Assembly: GCA_051418075.1 (NCBI GenBank)
Contig: JBPRGG010000148.1
Span: forward strand, 62,001 to 126,000
From: JBPRGG01 sp051418075
GTDB taxonomy: Bacteria > Bacteroidota > Bacteroidia > Cytophagales > Cyclobacteriaceae
Length of the DNA: 64,000 nucleotides
Reading direction: 5' to 3'
The notes below the pieces were generated by a model that worked only from the letters and a program-made list of their open reading frames with translations, was not told the DNA's origin and did not search any database. This document shows, in pieces, positions 52,406 to 60,750 of this stretch (position 1 is the stretch's first letter; every line of letters begins with the position of its first letter). Both the position numbers and the translations under genes were made by a program.

Positions 52406-53482
52406 CTATACAGATAGTCTGAGGATATTTCCGGCTATCTGGTCCAGGGGCAAAATCTTATCTGCCGCATTTAATTTGACTGCTTCCTTGGGCATTCCGT
52501 AGACTACACAGGATTTTTCATCCTGAGCAATAGTCTTGGCTCCGGATTCTTTAAGTTCAAGTAAACCTTTAGCTCCGTCATCGCCCATACCGGTTAAAAT
52601 CACTCCTATAGAGTTACTGCCGGCAAAACGGGCAGTAGATCTGAATAAAACATCCACTGAGGGTCGATGTCTGTTAACCAATGGACCATCCTTTACCTCA
52701 ACATAATACCGGGCTCCGCTTCTGTTCAATAAAAGGTGCTTATTTCCCGGAGCAATCAAAGCCCGACCCCGGATCACACTATCCCCATTTTCTGCTTCCT
52801 TTACAGTTATTTTACAGGTTTCATTTAATCTGTTGGCAAAGGATTTGGTAAACTGTTCTGGCATATGTTGTACAATCACGATACCTGGACAATCAAGTGG
52901 TAAAGCTTCCAATAAACAACGAATAGCTTCTGTACCACCAGTGGAAGCCCCAATTGCAACTACCTTTTCAGTGGTTTTGATCATACTGCGGGAATGAATA
53001 TGGCTTATCACCGCATCTGCCGATAATTTTGGCGCTACGACAAAGTCATTGTAATTTCTTCTTTTGGTTTTGGCAAAAGCCGCTCCTTTGATTACATCGC
53101 AAATCTTGATGCGGGATTCTTCGAAAAAGGTTTTGGTATCCAGTTGTGGTTTAGTGATCACATCTACTGCGCCATATTCCAGTGCTCTGAATGCTGTTTC
53201 TGTACCTTTTGAAGTTAAGCTGGAAATGATCACCACTGGCATGGGATGTTGGGACATTATTTTTTTCAGGAAAGTAAGTCCATCCATGCGTGGCATTTCT
53301 ACATCAAGTGTAATCACATCAGGAATTTCCTGCTTGATTTTACTGGCTGCAATATACGGATCAGAAGCAGTACCCATTACTTCAATCTCTGGATCTGATT
53401 TGATCAGGCTGGATAAAGATTGTCTTACCACAGCTGAATCATCTACAATAAGTACTTTTATTTTCTTTTTAGCTGATAACAT
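52406..53482 (-). CDS. cheB: CheB protein-glutamate methylesterase
   Basis: This 358-residue enzyme of chemotactic adaptation has a receiver domain (DDSAVVRQ; phospho-acceptor Asp60 in VITLDVEMPRMDG) and a methylesterase domain. The catalytic triad is visible: Ser180 in IGASTGG, His206 in VQHMPEQ, and the Asp pair at 301-302 in TGMGDDGAKG. It removes methyl groups from receptors when phosphorylated by CheA. It is the last gene of the che operon and follows cheD by 24 bases. Length and domain order are normal. Confidence 0.96.
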   Translation of the reverse strand: MLSAKKKIKVLIVDDSAVVRQSLSSLIKSDPEIEVMGTASDPYIAASKIKQEIPDVITLDVEMPRMDGLTFLKKIMSQHPMPVVIISSLTSKGTETAFRALEYGAVDVITKPQLDTKTFFEESRIKICDVIKGAAFAKTKRRNYNDFVVAPKLSADAVISHIHSRSMIKTTEKVVAIGASTGGTEAIRCLLEALPLDCPGIVIVQHMPEQFTKSFANRLNETCKITVKEAENGDSVIRGRALIAPGNKHLLLNRSGARYYVEVKDGPLVNRHRPSVDVLFRSTARFAGSNSIGVILTGMGDDGAKGLLELKESGAKTIAQDEKSCVVYGMPKEAVKLNAADKILPLDQIAGNILRLSV

Positions 53483-53506
53483 AATAGTCGAAATTCATAA
53501 GTGAAA

Positions 53507-54010
53507 TTATGATAAATCCTGTTTACGAATATATTTCATAAACACCTCGCCCGTATCCGTATTAAATCGAATGTTACGGCCTTCACTGCCTCCCAGACTT
53601 TTGCCGGTTATTTTAATTCGCTCCTTCTCTAAAGTCTCAAGGGCTACTTGACTGTTGCGCCGGCCAATTTGAAAGTGGAAGCTTTCCTGTTTGAAGCTTT
53701 CTGAACCGCCAAATATCTTTGCTATCAGATTATGTTTGTTACTACCCAATTCTACCATTTTCTGAATGAGCTTTTCAATGGCTACATTGCCATATTTTGG
53801 GGAAGACAGGCCTTCTCCGTTCCATAAAGGCAGCATATAATGATTCATACCCCCGATCTTTAGTACAGGGTCCCATAAACATACTGCTACACAAGACCCC
53901 AGAACAGTTTTGATCTGGTAGGTATTTGATTCAGCAAAAATATGAGATGGATACAAGTAATGAACTTGATATGCTGATTCCGGCTGTTCACTAAAACTTT
54001 TCCTCTGCAT
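53507..54010 (-). CDS. cheD: CheD receptor glutamine deamidase
   Basis: CheD deamidates receptor glutamines and can interact with CheC in other bacteria. The active Cys is in VLGSCVAVCLWD and the His in GGMNHYMLPLW; a downstream NLIAKIFGGSESF segment is also typical. I take the ATG at 54010, giving 167 residues and a 20-base overlap with the kinase gene. An upstream ATG at 54049 would add 13 residues and lengthen the overlap. No cheC is in the window. Confidence 0.92.
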   Translation of the reverse strand: MQRKSFSEQPESAYQVHYLYPSHIFAESNTYQIKTVLGSCVAVCLWDPVLKIGGMNHYMLPLWNGEGLSSPKYGNVAIEKLIQKMVELGSNKHNLIAKIFGGSESFKQESFHFQIGRRNSQVALETLEKERIKITGKSLGGSEGRNIRFNTDTGEVFMKYIRKQDLS

Positions 54011-54896
54011 CAAAGAATATTTCGTTGGCTCCGGTTGCAAAATCATCAATATTTTGGTCTGGTGTGGTTTCTCTGATGTTCACAATAAAGTTACTTCCTT
54101 TGTTGATCGTACTTTCAATCATGATCTCTCCATTCAGAAGTTCCAGCAGCGCTTTGGTAACGGCCAATCCCAGACCATGGCCTTTGTGGTTCCTGGTCAA
54201 TCCGGTATCTAACTGGTTGAACCGGTCAAATATTTTCCCTTTATCATCTTCACTGATTCCGATCCCTTTATCCTTTACTTCAAATTTTAACTGGTCATGT
54301 TTGATCTGTACCTGAATAGAAACCTGTCCTTTATCATAACTAAATTCCAGGGCATTGTTGATCAAATTAGCAATAATGATCTGCAGTTTGCCTGGATCAG
54401 TAATGAAATAGGATTCATTTGTATCTGATAAGTACTTAAAGTCAATATCGATCTCCTTACTTACGGCTTTATGAGAGAAATTATCCAATACATCAGAAAA
54501 TATCTTACTGACATCAACCTGAGCCGCTTCTATATAAGTTTCACCTGCTTCAATATCAGCTGCGGCAAAAATATTTCTTAATTGAAAATCCAGATCAAAA
54601 GCTTCCTTATAAATTAAAGAAGACATTGATCTGATCTTCAGCGAAAGGGTATCATCGGTAGATTTTTCGCACATATTGGATATATGAGCAGCCAGTCCAA
54701 TAATAGATACAAACGGATTATTAATCTCATTCCTGATGTTGGATAAAAAATTGGACTTTAAGGTTTCTGACTCGATCAACTTTTGATTAACGCCTTGTAG
54801 TTTTTTCATCAGTTGATCCTGCTCTTTCATGATTCTTTTATGCTGATCGAATCGGTTTTGCAGCTCTTGTATTAATTCCTGATCGGATAGCTTCAT
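53991..54896 (-). CDS. Histidine-kinase-like protein lacking the phosphoacceptor His
   Basis: This 301-residue soluble protein has an N-terminal coiled coil (residues 1-45) and a dimerisation helix with FLSNIRNEINNPFVSIIG at 50-67. In ordinary kinases this motif reads FL..~SHEIR~P; the His position here is Asn56. A complete HATPase domain follows, with an N-box (LINNALEFSYDKG), a G1-box (VKDKGIGISEDDKG) and a G2-box (GHGLGLAVTKALLE). It has no membrane helix. ATP binding is likely; autophosphorylation on the usual His is not possible. It lies between cheR and cheD in the che operon, so it may regulate or scaffold chemotaxis signalling. Confidence 0.88.
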   Translation of the reverse strand: MKLSDQELIQELQNRFDQHKRIMKEQDQLMKKLQGVNQKLIESETLKSNFLSNIRNEINNPFVSIIGLAAHISNMCEKSTDDTLSLKIRSMSSLIYKEAFDLDFQLRNIFAAADIEAGETYIEAAQVDVSKIFSDVLDNFSHKAVSKEIDIDFKYLSDTNESYFITDPGKLQIIIANLINNALEFSYDKGQVSIQVQIKHDQLKFEVKDKGIGISEDDKGKIFDRFNQLDTGLTRNHKGHGLGLAVTKALLELLNGEIMIESTINKGSNFIVNIRETTPDQNIDDFATGANEIFFDAEEKF

Positions 54897-54939
54897 TTTT
54901 TAAAATTAGGTTACCTGTAAATGTTGTTTATGCTTAAGC

Positions 54940-55785
54940 TCAAATCCTTTGAAAGATGGTTGGCTTAATTTGTTTTAAGGGCACTTTCATACCCATAATG
55001 GATTCTGAATGACCCAAAAAGAAATATCCTCCATGAGCCAGTTTTTGACATAAACGGTTGATCACTTGTTCCTGCACATTTTTTTCAAAATAGATCAACA
55101 CATTTCGGCAAAATACCAGGTCATACATAGAAGGTACTTCGTAATAATTATCCATAAAATTTAATCGCTGATAACTTACCTTTTCTCTGATTTCCCGGAT
55201 TAGTTTCACCACCCGGTTGGATGGATCTTTGCTACGCAGAAAATATCTCTTTTTCAGGTCTATGGGAATATTGGCAATCCTGTCTTCCGGATATATAGCC
55301 TGATGAGCCTTTTGCAGGATCCGGTGCGATATATCAGTCCCAAAAATGGAAAAATCCAGCTTTTCATGGTTTCGGTTAAATTCACTTAAAACGATCCCAA
55401 GGGTATAAGGTTCTTCCCCACTGGAACATCCAGCGCTCCATATCTTAATGCTTCGTTTATTTATCATTTCCGGCAATACATACTGAGTAAGGTAGTCAAA
55501 ATGAGCCGGTTCACGGAAAAAATCTGTTTTATTGGTAGTAACTACATCAATCATATGAATAAGTTCTGTTTTTTGACCTTCTTCACTGAATATATAGTCA
55601 CAATAGTCAGAAAAAGAACTCATATTCAGTTCTCTCAGCCTTTTCTGCAGGCGGCATTGAAGCATGGTCTTTTTTTCAGGGGGCATTTTAATGCCATAGC
55701 CGGTATTGATAAACACACTCAACCTTTTAAATTCCTCTAAGGTAAGTTTGGTATTAAATACATCTTTTATTCCTGTAGTAGACAT
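54940..55785 (-). CDS. cheR: CheR receptor methyltransferase
   Basis: This 281-residue protein methylates receptor glutamates with SAM. An N-terminal helical domain (LTLEEFKRLSVFINTGYGI) is followed by the SAM-binding domain with IWSAGCSSGEEPYTLGIVL, FSIFGTDIS and YDLVFCRNVLIYFEK. The C-terminus FLGHSESIMGM is typical. Length and motifs are normal. It is in the middle of the che operon, 44 bases after the kinase-like gene on the other side and about 65 bases from cheW. Confidence 0.96.
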   Translation of the reverse strand: MSTTGIKDVFNTKLTLEEFKRLSVFINTGYGIKMPPEKKTMLQCRLQKRLRELNMSSFSDYCDYIFSEEGQKTELIHMIDVVTTNKTDFFREPAHFDYLTQYVLPEMINKRSIKIWSAGCSSGEEPYTLGIVLSEFNRNHEKLDFSIFGTDISHRILQKAHQAIYPEDRIANIPIDLKKRYFLRSKDPSNRVVKLIREIREKVSYQRLNFMDNYYEVPSMYDLVFCRNVLIYFEKNVQEQVINRLCQKLAHGGYFFLGHSESIMGMKVPLKQIKPTIFQRI

Positions 55786-55850
55786 TGTAGTTATTATAAA
55801 GGCGCAATTAAGTCATTACGCCTTCATAGTTTCATAGTTTATGAAATTAA

Positions 55851-56411
55851 TTAATTATTCTTTGGTTTTTTGGCAGCTCTGGGTTTAGCAGTTTTTTTAG
55901 CCGGAGCACTGCTTTTTTCTTCTACTTTTTCAGTTGAATGCTGCACTATGCTTAATTCATTGGTGGAAAGCACTTTATCTATATTAAGAATCATGACAAA
56001 GTCTTCATCCACTTTACCCATACCCTGGATAAATTCAGATTTATATTTATGTCCTATAGAAGGTGGTGGCTGTATACTTTCCTCATCCAGTTGTAATACT
56101 TCCTGAACCGAATCAACCAGAACGCCTATTTTAATGGATTCATTTTCCATATTTATATCAAGCACAATAATACAAGTATCAATTGTATCCTCAACTTGGG
56201 GTAATCCAAATTTAATTCTGGTATCTATCACAGGTAGAACATTACCTCTCAAGTTGATAACTCCCCGCATGTATTCTGGTGATTGTGGAACTTTGGTAAT
56301 TTTGGTTAATTCCAGGATTTCCAAAACCTTTCCTACATTGGCGGCAAATAATTCCTTTCCTAATTTAAAGGATAAATAGGAATCGATAGTGGTATCGATA
56401 TCATGTGTCAT
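55851..56411 (-). CDS. cheW: CheW coupling protein
   Basis: This 186-residue adaptor links receptors to CheA. The CheW domain occupies most of the chain: SYLSFKLGKELFAANVGKVLEI, then PEYMRGVINLRGNVLPVIDTRIKFGL, and IGVLVDSVQEVLQLDEESIQ. The C-terminus is an unusual Lys/Ala/Pro-rich tail (PAKKTAKPRAAKKPKNN), likely disordered. Its ATG overlaps the cheA stop by four bases (ATGA), indicating translational coupling. Confidence 0.95.
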   Translation of the reverse strand: MTHDIDTTIDSYLSFKLGKELFAANVGKVLEILELTKITKVPQSPEYMRGVINLRGNVLPVIDTRIKFGLPQVEDTIDTCIIVLDINMENESIKIGVLVDSVQEVLQLDEESIQPPPSIGHKYKSEFIQGMGKVDEDFVMILNIDKVLSTNELSIVQHSTEKVEEKSSAPAKKTAKPRAAKKPKNN

Positions 56412-58462
56412 TTTACTTCTTCTGTTTTAGTTATTAATTCCGAAAAACTTTTTACTATTCGATTGGTATCCAAAACCAAAGCAATGGTTCCATCGCCCAG
56501 GATAGTGGCACCTGAAACAATTTCTACATCCTTATATAGTCGGCCCAAAGGTTTTAATACTGCCTGGTATTCTCCTATAATCTCATCTACAGACAACCCC
56601 ACTTTATCTCCATCATAATCGACCATAACCACCTGTTGAATATTAGGTGGATTAAAAGTGATATTAAACTCATCTCTCAGGTTGATGAAAGGTACTTGTT
56701 TTCCATCTAGTACCAGAAGATTATTAAAGCTCTGGGCTATTTCAATATGTTCTATTTCATAACACTTATCCACAGCAGACAAAGGAATTACAAAGAAGGT
56801 ATCGTAGATCTTTACCAACAGACCATCTATGATAGACAAGGTCAGTGGTAACTTTATAGTTATGGAAGTACCTTCGTTGATTTTGGAATCTATATTCACT
56901 TCACCACGGATATCGGATATTTTTCGTTTTACAACATCCATACCCACTCCACGACCTGACACCTCTGTTACCTGCTGGGCTGTAGAGAAGCCAGGTAAAA
57001 ACAGCAGGTCAAATACTTCACGTTCCGACAGTATTGCATCAGGAGCAATCAAGCCTTTGCTGATGGCTTTGGATTTGATCTTTTCGGGATCAATTCCCTT
57101 ACCATCATCTTTTATTTGAATCATCACATGGGTGCCCGAGTAAAAAGCTTTTAGTAAGATCCTGCCTTTTTCCGGTTTGCCCTGTTTTTGTCTGGTCTCG
57201 GCATCTTCAATTCCATGGTCTATTGAATTTCGAAGGATGTGTAATAGCGGATCTGCCAGGCTATCTATAATGGATTTATCCAGTTCAGTATCTGCACCCT
57301 CAGTAACAAATTCAATCTTTTTATTAAGCTCCTGGGATAGATCACGGACCAGTCTTTGGAACCGGGTGATCAGGTTTTCAATAGGAATCAGGCAAATGCT
57401 GAAAGTATTGTCCCTTAAACGACGGGAGATCTTTTCTATATTTTCTGCAATGGCTAATAATTCAGGGCTTTCACTATTGTCAGCAATCAAACTCAGACTG
57501 GCCTGGGTAGTCACCAATTCACTGACCAGATTCATAAGATCATCCAGTTTTTCTGAAGAAACCCTAATACTTGATACTAAGCTGTCCTTTTTGTCTGGTT
57601 GATTTTGTGATTGACTGGTTCTTTGACCTTTTACGATCTTGAAAAGGCTTTGGGCAAAATCTTTTAGCTCATTGACATTGATGTCTTCCTTAAATGAAAG
57701 CTCTTCATCTACTTTATCTACAAATTCTTTTTTATCAAGCAGGTTGCCTTCTACTACTTTATGCACTTCCAACTGACATTCCTTTTCTACAAATATGAAC
57801 ACATCATAAATAGACTGCATGTTTTTATCTGTAGCCAGATAAATATCCCAAAAGATATAACAGGTAGTAGGATCCAACTGATCCATTTCCGGAATATCTA
57901 TAGTATGGGGTGTGATTTTACAGTTACCTAATGCATTGAGTTCATCCAGCAAGTAAAGCGGATTGGTGCCGTTTTTTAGAATACTGTCATTAGGCCTGAA
58001 TAAAATATAATAAGTATGTACATTTCCATTACTGATGTCCAGGTCTGACTTTGCCTCAGGTTTTTCCTTTTCCTCCGGATCTGACTCCTGATTGATAATA
58101 CCCTGGATTTTCCCGGTTAGATCCTGATGCATAGCCTGGTTATGTGGATCGGCAATTTTACTGTCATTGATCAGGGCTTTCAGATGGTCTAATGACATCA
58201 GGGAAACATCAAGAATATCCCGGTTCAGCGGCAACTTATCTTCCCGGACCAGATCATAGATATTTTCCAGAGAATGGGTAAATTCGCCCATTCCTTCATA
58301 CCCAAACATGTTACAATTGCCTTTCAGGGTATGCATCACTCTAAATACCCGCTCAATTAAACTTTTATCGGTAGGGTTTGCTTCAAGATTAAAAAGTGAC
58401 TTTTCAAGGTCATTGATCAGGTCAAAGGCTTCTTCTCTAAATATAGCTTCTAAATTTTCCAT
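56408..58462 (-). CDS. cheA: CheA chemotaxis histidine kinase
   Basis: This 684-residue kinase phosphorylates CheY and CheB. The order is HPt domain with His44 in RVMHTLKGNCNMFGY; a middle region without a clear known domain, about residues 125-275; dimerisation helices; then an HATPase domain with LLHILRNSIDHG (N-box), KDDGKGIDPEKIKSK (G1) and VSGRGVGMDVVKRK (G2). A C-terminal CheW-like domain ends with GDGTIALVLDTNRI. The start codon A is shared with the last base of the cheY stop (TAATG). All key residues are present. Confidence 0.96.
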   Translation of the reverse strand: MENLEAIFREEAFDLINDLEKSLFNLEANPTDKSLIERVFRVMHTLKGNCNMFGYEGMGEFTHSLENIYDLVREDKLPLNRDILDVSLMSLDHLKALINDSKIADPHNQAMHQDLTGKIQGIINQESDPEEKEKPEAKSDLDISNGNVHTYYILFRPNDSILKNGTNPLYLLDELNALGNCKITPHTIDIPEMDQLDPTTCYIFWDIYLATDKNMQSIYDVFIFVEKECQLEVHKVVEGNLLDKKEFVDKVDEELSFKEDINVNELKDFAQSLFKIVKGQRTSQSQNQPDKKDSLVSSIRVSSEKLDDLMNLVSELVTTQASLSLIADNSESPELLAIAENIEKISRRLRDNTFSICLIPIENLITRFQRLVRDLSQELNKKIEFVTEGADTELDKSIIDSLADPLLHILRNSIDHGIEDAETRQKQGKPEKGRILLKAFYSGTHVMIQIKDDGKGIDPEKIKSKAISKGLIAPDAILSEREVFDLLFLPGFSTAQQVTEVSGRGVGMDVVKRKISDIRGEVNIDSKINEGTSITIKLPLTLSIIDGLLVKIYDTFFVIPLSAVDKCYEIEHIEIAQSFNNLLVLDGKQVPFINLRDEFNITFNPPNIQQVVMVDYDGDKVGLSVDEIIGEYQAVLKPLGRLYKDVEIVSGATILGDGTIALVLDTNRIVKSFSELITKTEEVK

Positions 58463-58827
58463 TAGCGAATAACTTTCTTAATAACAGCCAGTAATTTATC
58501 ATTTAAAAATGGTTTTACAATCCAACCCGTAGCACCTGACTGACGGGCTTCTTCCTTTTTAGAACCTTTGGATTCTGTAGTTAGGAAAAGGATGGGAATA
58601 AATTGGTAACCCGGTAAAACCCTTACCTCCTTGATGAAAGAAATCCCATCCATATGAGGCATATGGAGGTCAGTAATAACGAGATGTATTTGCGTTCCAT
58701 CAAAAAATCGAAGTGCGTCTTTTCCATCCTTACCTGCCAAAACATTATAACCGGCAGATTCAAGAGAAAAATTCAGCATTTCTCTTACGCTTTCAGAGTC
58801 GTCAACAATCAGAACAGTTTTATTCAT
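58462..58827 (-). CDS. cheY: CheY-type response regulator
   Basis: This 121-residue single-domain receiver has acidic residues at LIVDDSESVRE, the phospho-acceptor Asp53 in LVITDLHMPHMDG, a Thr in FLTTES and a Lys in IVKPFLNDKL. It should carry the CheA signal to the motility machine. No flagellar genes are present in this window, and in this phylum the output could be gliding or another system. The stop overlaps the cheA start by one base, and the gene follows the STAS gene by five bases. Confidence 0.92.
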   Translation of the reverse strand: MNKTVLIVDDSESVREMLNFSLESAGYNVLAGKDGKDALRFFDGTQIHLVITDLHMPHMDGISFIKEVRVLPGYQFIPILFLTTESKGSKKEEARQSGATGWIVKPFLNDKLLAVIKKVIR

Positions 58828-58832
58828 AACAC

Positions 58833-59168
58833 CTATTTGACTAAAGAAACCTTTGATTGTAAAAGATTATTGAAACCTGAATGAGCTATGATAGCACCTA
58901 ACTCCTTGGGCAAAGTCAATGAATATGTGATTGATTTATTCATGGTTGATGCTGTTTTGCTCAGGGAGTAAAAAATCTGAATGCACGAAATATCAAATGC
59001 TTCAGCATTATTTACGATGATTTCAAGCTGATCATGTTTTTTTAATTCTCCTAAAAGTTTGTTCTTGATCTGAGTGGAGTTTTGAATGGATAATTCACCA
59101 TCAAGGTAAATTTTTGCTGTTTTATCCCCATTTGCTTCCACCCTTAAGTTAACTTTCATCTTTTTCAT
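58833..59168 (-). CDS. STAS-domain protein heading the che operon
   Basis: This 111-residue protein has the STAS (anti-sigma-factor antagonist) fold: LRVEANGDKTAKIYLDGELSI, then LEIIVNNAEAFDISCIQIFY and a C-terminal ALGAIIAHSGFNN. The position of the usual phosphoserine (D-S-x-G-L) is occupied by FDISCIQ, so phosphorylation of the SpoIIAA type is possible at Ser but not certain. It is the promoter-proximal gene, five bases before cheY. Similar STAS-CheY-CheA arrangements are known from other groups, but its role here is open. Confidence 0.85.
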   Translation of the reverse strand: MKKMKVNLRVEANGDKTAKIYLDGELSIQNSTQIKNKLLGELKKHDQLEIIVNNAEAFDISCIQIFYSLSKTASTMNKSITYSLTLPKELGAIIAHSGFNNLLQSKVSLVK

Positions 59169-59501
59169 AGTTGTATAAATTAGGATGGATGCAATTTATA
59201 CAGGTTTTTATTAGAATAAAGCTTTAAGATAATGGATAACCTACAATTGTAATAAATGAGCTGATTTATAAACAATTGAGGGGAAAGAATTCAGGAAGTC
59301 AGGGAGATAGACCAGTTATGCATAGAATTATTCTACAATCTATTAGTTAAAATGCATGTAAAGCAATTATTCCAGCTAACATATTTATCATACAAGAGTA
59401 AAGGGGAATGTAATAATATATTGGCTAAAGAAAAAACATCGCCTTTAAATGAAGCATAGGTAATAATTTGCCAAATAATTAATTTAAAAAGCCCATAAAA
59501 C
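59169..59501. other. Spacer upstream of the che operon
   Basis: These 333 AT-rich bases contain no gene and no RNA I recognise. The che operon promoter (minus strand) must lie in the first 150 bases; I see no convincing -33/-7 pair. No terminator is obvious for the dienelactone hydrolase gene. Confidence 0.5.
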
Positions 59502-60308
59502 TTAAGGATTTTCTATATCATTTAAAAGGTTGACCAACCGGTCAAAGGCTTTATCTCTGGCTGAATTATTGGTATCTGAGTCATCCGGATCATCACCACG
59601 TCTCATGAAGGCATGTCCGGCTCCTTTGTATATCTCATATTGATAAACATTTCCAGCTTGTTCCATCATTTTTTCAGTTTCAGGAATCCCGGCATTGATC
59701 CTTTGATCATCTTCACCATAAAATCCATAAACAGGCGCCTCTATTTGTTCAATCTGATCCATCTGATCAGGTGCACTGCCATAAAAAACCATGGCTGCGG
59801 CTATTTCATCACTGTTGGTGGCAAAGCGAAAAGACTGCGAACCTCCCCAGCAAAAGCCAACAACTACCGTTTTTCCAGTTGCAGATGGTAAATTACCTGC
59901 ATAATCCTGTACTGCCATCAAGGCGTTGGTAACAAAATCTGGATCCAGTTGATAAATAGCATCCCTCGCTTCATCAGAGGAGGCAAAGTCACTGGTTTTT
60001 TCGATGTTTGGATTAAATTCTGATAACAGGTCAGGCGCTATGGCTATAAACCCCTGTTCTGCCAATTGATCAGCAAAACTTCGCACCCAATCAGTTAATC
60101 CCCTGTTTTCATGAATGACAATGACTGAAAGTGATTTGTTTGAACTTTCCGGATAGGCTACAAAACTATGGATGTTTTTTTCTCCCGTGGTAATGGTAAC
60201 CCATTCGTGATGCCGGGGAGAATTTTCCAATTGATCCAGGGCAAATTCCTGAGCCGGCAATATATGCCAATGGATAAATATTATTATGAAGTAAAATGCT
60301 TTTTTCAT
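59502..60308 (-). CDS. Secreted dienelactone hydrolase family protein
   Basis: This 268-residue alpha/beta hydrolase has a signal peptide (residues 1-20, ending in PAQ). The nucleophile is Cys153 in VVGFCWGGSQ. The acid is Asp201 or Asp200 in FYGEDDQRINAG, and the catalytic His232 is in GAGHAFMRR. These match the dienelactone hydrolase family, which cleaves lactones and related esters. The substrate in the envelope is unknown. It stands alone between the che operon and a repeat-rich spacer. Confidence 0.9.
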   Translation of the reverse strand: MKKAFYFIIIFIHWHILPAQEFALDQLENSPRHHEWVTITTGEKNIHSFVAYPESSNKSLSVIVIHENRGLTDWVRSFADQLAEQGFIAIAPDLLSEFNPNIEKTSDFASSDEARDAIYQLDPDFVTNALMAVQDYAGNLPSATGKTVVVGFCWGGSQSFRFATNSDEIAAAMVFYGSAPDQMDQIEQIEAPVYGFYGEDDQRINAGIPETEKMMEQAGNVYQYEIYKGAGHAFMRRGDDPDDSDTNNSARDKAFDRLVNLLNDIENP

Positions 60309-60750
60309 AGAGTTAGATAAACAGGTGAAGTATGGAAACTAATTATGGTAGTAAAAGGTTAGAAATTCAGAAATTTTTTTGAGAAGGGAGGGGTGACTGG
60401 ATAGGTATTTTTGCCAAACGGCTAAATTATAATTTTCAAAGGTGTATTTGATTTGAGTAGTTTTGATGAAAGGGGCAAGTGAAAAACACTTGCCCCATAA
60501 AATGAGCACATCATGTAGATTTTATGATCCTGGAAGGCATTTATTTCATATCTACTACAGTATTTGACTGAATTGATATTTTTGCCAGAAAATAAATTCA
60601 ATTTTCAAAGGAGTACTTGATTTAGTATTTTTGGTGACAGGGGTAATTATTACCAGGGAACCTTTTGCCATAAAAACTACATTTGGCTTGATCCTAAAAG
60701 TATGCAATAAGATCAGAAAAACGTCCGCACCTGCTGCAGCCTTATCGAAA
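60309..60750. repeat. Spacer with two direct repeats, inverted repeats and a decayed dispersed element
   Basis: No gene is present. Two copies of an about 85-base unit, at 60395-60480 and 60566-60650 (period about 171), share GACTG, TATTTTTGCCA, AATTTTCAAAGG and (T)TTGATTT. Copy 1 runs into a perfect ten-base stem hairpin (GGGGCAAGTG at 60472-60481 and CACTTGCCCC at 60487-60496). Copy 2 runs into GGTAATTATTACC. At about 60685-60745 comes a decayed relative of the 18222-18395 element (CTTGATCCTAAAAGTA, then CCGCACCTGCTGCAGCCTT). Confidence 0.65.
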
